Below, in pieces: positions 62,701-64,000 of a stretch of 64,000 nucleotides of DNA. The DNA comes from Bugulina stolonifera (taxonomy: Eukaryota > Bryozoa > Gymnolaemata > Cheilostomatida > Bugulidae). Every line of letters begins with the position of its first letter. The first letter of the stretch is position 1. The notes below the pieces were generated by a model. The model worked only from the letters and a program-made list of their open reading frames with translations, ran no database searches and was not told the origin of the DNA. The stretch covers positions 24,740,298 to 24,804,297 of the forward strand of contig OW285189.1 in NCBI GenBank assembly GCA_935421135.1, in the 5' to 3' direction. The position numbers were made by a program, and so were the translations under genes.

Positions 62701-63897
62701 GCAAATTGGCTCAGTGTTGGTCAGGTAATAATCTGAAGTATCACAAGATTTGTCATCCTATTCACAATCATGTGATTTCGTAAATAAGATAAGAGAGTTA
62801 TAATCTTAAGGTGGTCCGTAGTAGCATACGAGTTAGTAGTGCACGGCAAATACATGTACCATGTGTGCCCTTATCCCCAATTCCACCTACTCTGAATTTC
62901 TGTGTTATGAGTTTTTATCGTACTTTACTGAATGGGTAGCCATTTGATTTGTTGCTGACAGACGCAAATTTAATCTGTAAACAGGCTATCAGGGATCAAA
63001 ATGAAGAATTTTCTCTTAAAAGTCACTATTCAACCCTGTGCTGTGTTCTACAATCTTTATTTATGAACTGGAAAAGTTTAAACTATGTAGGTATCTCATG
63101 TGTAATAAATGGAATCTGTCAACGGCTGTAGTTATGTCCCCCCCCCCCGCCATTGCTCTGAAAAAGATTGGACACCTCTGGTATAGACATATTACAACAA
63201 TATGCATGTGTAGGCATGCTTACGGTCAGTAACTGTATCGATGCTGAATCCAAAGCCCAAAGCAATAAACAGTACAGCACATAGAGTAGCCAGAGCGGGG
63301 ACCAGTATGGTGCAATAATATGGCAGCGTAACGTCTGCCACTTGTGTATTGTTGTCTCCATCTCCTGATTCTCTAGAACTGTTGTTTGTCTGTGTACATG
63401 GAGCTAAACTTTTAGGCTGAATGGGTGAGGTGACGTTGGGATCTGGTGTCGAGGGAGGCTTAGAGGGCTGCCGTGTGGTTGACTGAACACAGTCTCTGTG
63501 GTACTCTGCAATATACAGAACAATATGGCGTGAGGAAGGCTGTGTGTGAGTATGTGTGTTATGATGATGTTGTCCAAAAACGAAAATATTCATGGTCACT
63601 TCACCTATGTGATCATATAAACCTGCTGTTCTTATATTATGATGAAGTTGTACCTTCACAATAGCTGGTGCAAATTGGAGAGTTGTCACCAAAACATTTC
63701 TGGTGACATGAGAACTCAGTCCCAGCGACACCAGTCGATCCACAACTACGGTTATAGTCGGAGTGATTTCTCAGAGCCCAGTCTCTACAGTTAGCACTTG
63801 TCCAGGAGAAACAGTTTTCTGGTGGTGTAAATTCTTCTGGATTATCAGGTAAAATTTCGAAAAAGTTAGCTGGGACCACTGCTACACACAGCAACAT
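59710..63897 (-). CDS. Second type I receptor of the eight-cysteine family, different cytoplasmic tail
   Basis: Exons 63897-63654, 63505-63224, 62653-62567, 62324-62250 and 62053-61899 read in frame. A further 61247-61116, 60892-60778, 60560-60468 and 59771-59710 can be joined in frame to a TGA (414 residues). The ATG at 63897 is forced by a stop at 63931-63933 and the absence of an acceptor between, yet gives only a short signal sequence (LLCVAVVPA). Eight cysteines follow, spaced C-x7-C-x14-C-x11-C-x3-C-x7-C-x3-C-x7-C. The first intron sits at the same codon and phase as in the 49.4-51.2-kb receptor. A Pro/Ser/Thr stalk leads to a transmembrane helix (about 145-170, LVPALATLCAVLFIALGFGF). 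The tail has a basic/cysteine patch, then a probably helical block (PDLLHAIVSAKTFEEYRRNL). The acceptor at 61247 is weak; the last four exons could be a separate 131-residue gene starting at ATG 61241. Confidence 0.65.
59860..60090. repeat. Dispersed repeat, copy 2
   Basis: Starts TTTCTTTTAGTAGGTGTACC and ends with GGCATTGAAAAAGCTCTGCC and CTTTGGTCA, matching the copy at 52185-52510. It lies in the last intron of the second receptor model. Confidence 0.65.
61365..61659. mobile_element. Miniature fold-back element with 15-bp unit arms, 295 bp
   Basis: ATTATACAC flanks both sides (61356-61364 and 61660-61668), so an 8- or 9-bp target duplication. The left end reads GG, six bases, GACA, as in the 8.8-kb element. 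The arm then consists of 15-bp units in register: GGGACATTTCCGAAA, AAGACAATTCGAAAC, AGGACGTTTCACAAC, CGGACAGTTCGAAAC, CAGACAGTTCAAAAC. The right arm is the inverse (TTTTGAACTGTCTGG, TGTTGAACTGTCCGG, CGTTGAACTGTCCG). About 105 bp of AT-rich loop lies between. No coding content; it must be mobilised by another element's transposase. It sits inside an intron of the second receptor model. Confidence 0.8.
61740..61886. repeat. 31-bp tandem repeat, about 4.7 copies
   Basis: Units of ACCATCCCTATACGCCTACA followed by TGTACGTAGCT, running up to about 12 bp from the splice donor of the fifth exon of the second receptor. Confidence 0.95.
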
Positions 63898-64000
63898 CAC
63901 CAGGAGTATTGGTGGTCCACATGGGCGGATTTACTGTAGGTCGCCAGGGTCTCGCGACCCCCCTTTTATTTGCAGAAAAAAAATTGAAATTGATTGATTT
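63898..64000. other. Window end, 5' flank of the second receptor
   Basis: Contains an in-frame stop on the minus strand at 63931-63933. The stretch with GGTCGCCAGGGTCTCGCGACCC (63940-63961) is unusually GC- and CpG-rich for this window and may be the edge of a repeat. Nothing else can be said. Confidence 0.4.

Overview
The window is nuclear DNA from an intron-rich, AT-rich invertebrate animal. Genes are split by many GT-AG introns of roughly 0.1 to 2 kb. TACATGTA-type motifs, minisatellites and small inverted repeats fill the gaps. A sponge or another early-branching animal is my best guess, from texture and gene set only; I hold it loosely. No tRNA, rRNA, CRISPR array, prokaryotic operon or bacterial gene was recognised.

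Layout. 0.2-2.1 kb (minus): the first three coding exons of an SLC23 nucleobase/ascorbate transporter, running off the left edge. 5.6-6.4 kb: a 26-bp minisatellite. 7.06-7.28 kb (minus): a 71-residue one-helix membrane protein. 8.8-9.55 kb: a frameshifted Penelope-like retroelement tail with a GIY-YIG domain and a hammerhead-like 3' motif. 9.86-18.70 kb: an 8.8-kb fold-back transposon with kilobase-long inverted arms that start in arrays of 15-bp units, flanked by an 8-bp target duplication. 19.1-24.9 kb (plus): a complete eight-exon TM6SF gene. 25.65-40.29 kb (minus): a complete 23-exon cytosolic carboxypeptidase (AGBL2/AGBL3 type, tubulin deglutamylase family) convergent with TM6SF. 43.4-45.65 kb (minus): a two-exon gene for an unrecognised 429-residue protein. 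49.4-51.2 kb (minus): a six-exon type I receptor with an eight-cysteine ectodomain resembling BCMA/TACI-type TNF-receptor modules. 55.29-59.38 kb: a 4.1-kb TTAA-flanked element. 59.7-63.9 kb (minus): a second receptor with the same cysteine spacing and first intron position but a different cytoplasmic tail, carrying in one intron a 295-bp miniature relative of the 8.8-kb fold-back element.

The exon models were built by hand from splice signals and conserved protein sequence. Those for TM6SF, AGBL, the 429-residue protein and the first receptor keep frame through every junction to a stop codon. The housekeeping genes do not form an obvious pathway. The two receptors are probably diverged members of one family. 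The most interesting items are the fold-back transposon family (two members here with matching terminal layout, 15-bp unit arrays and 8-bp target duplications), the paired receptors, and a dispersed short hairpin with arms close to GTTGTCCTCTC.
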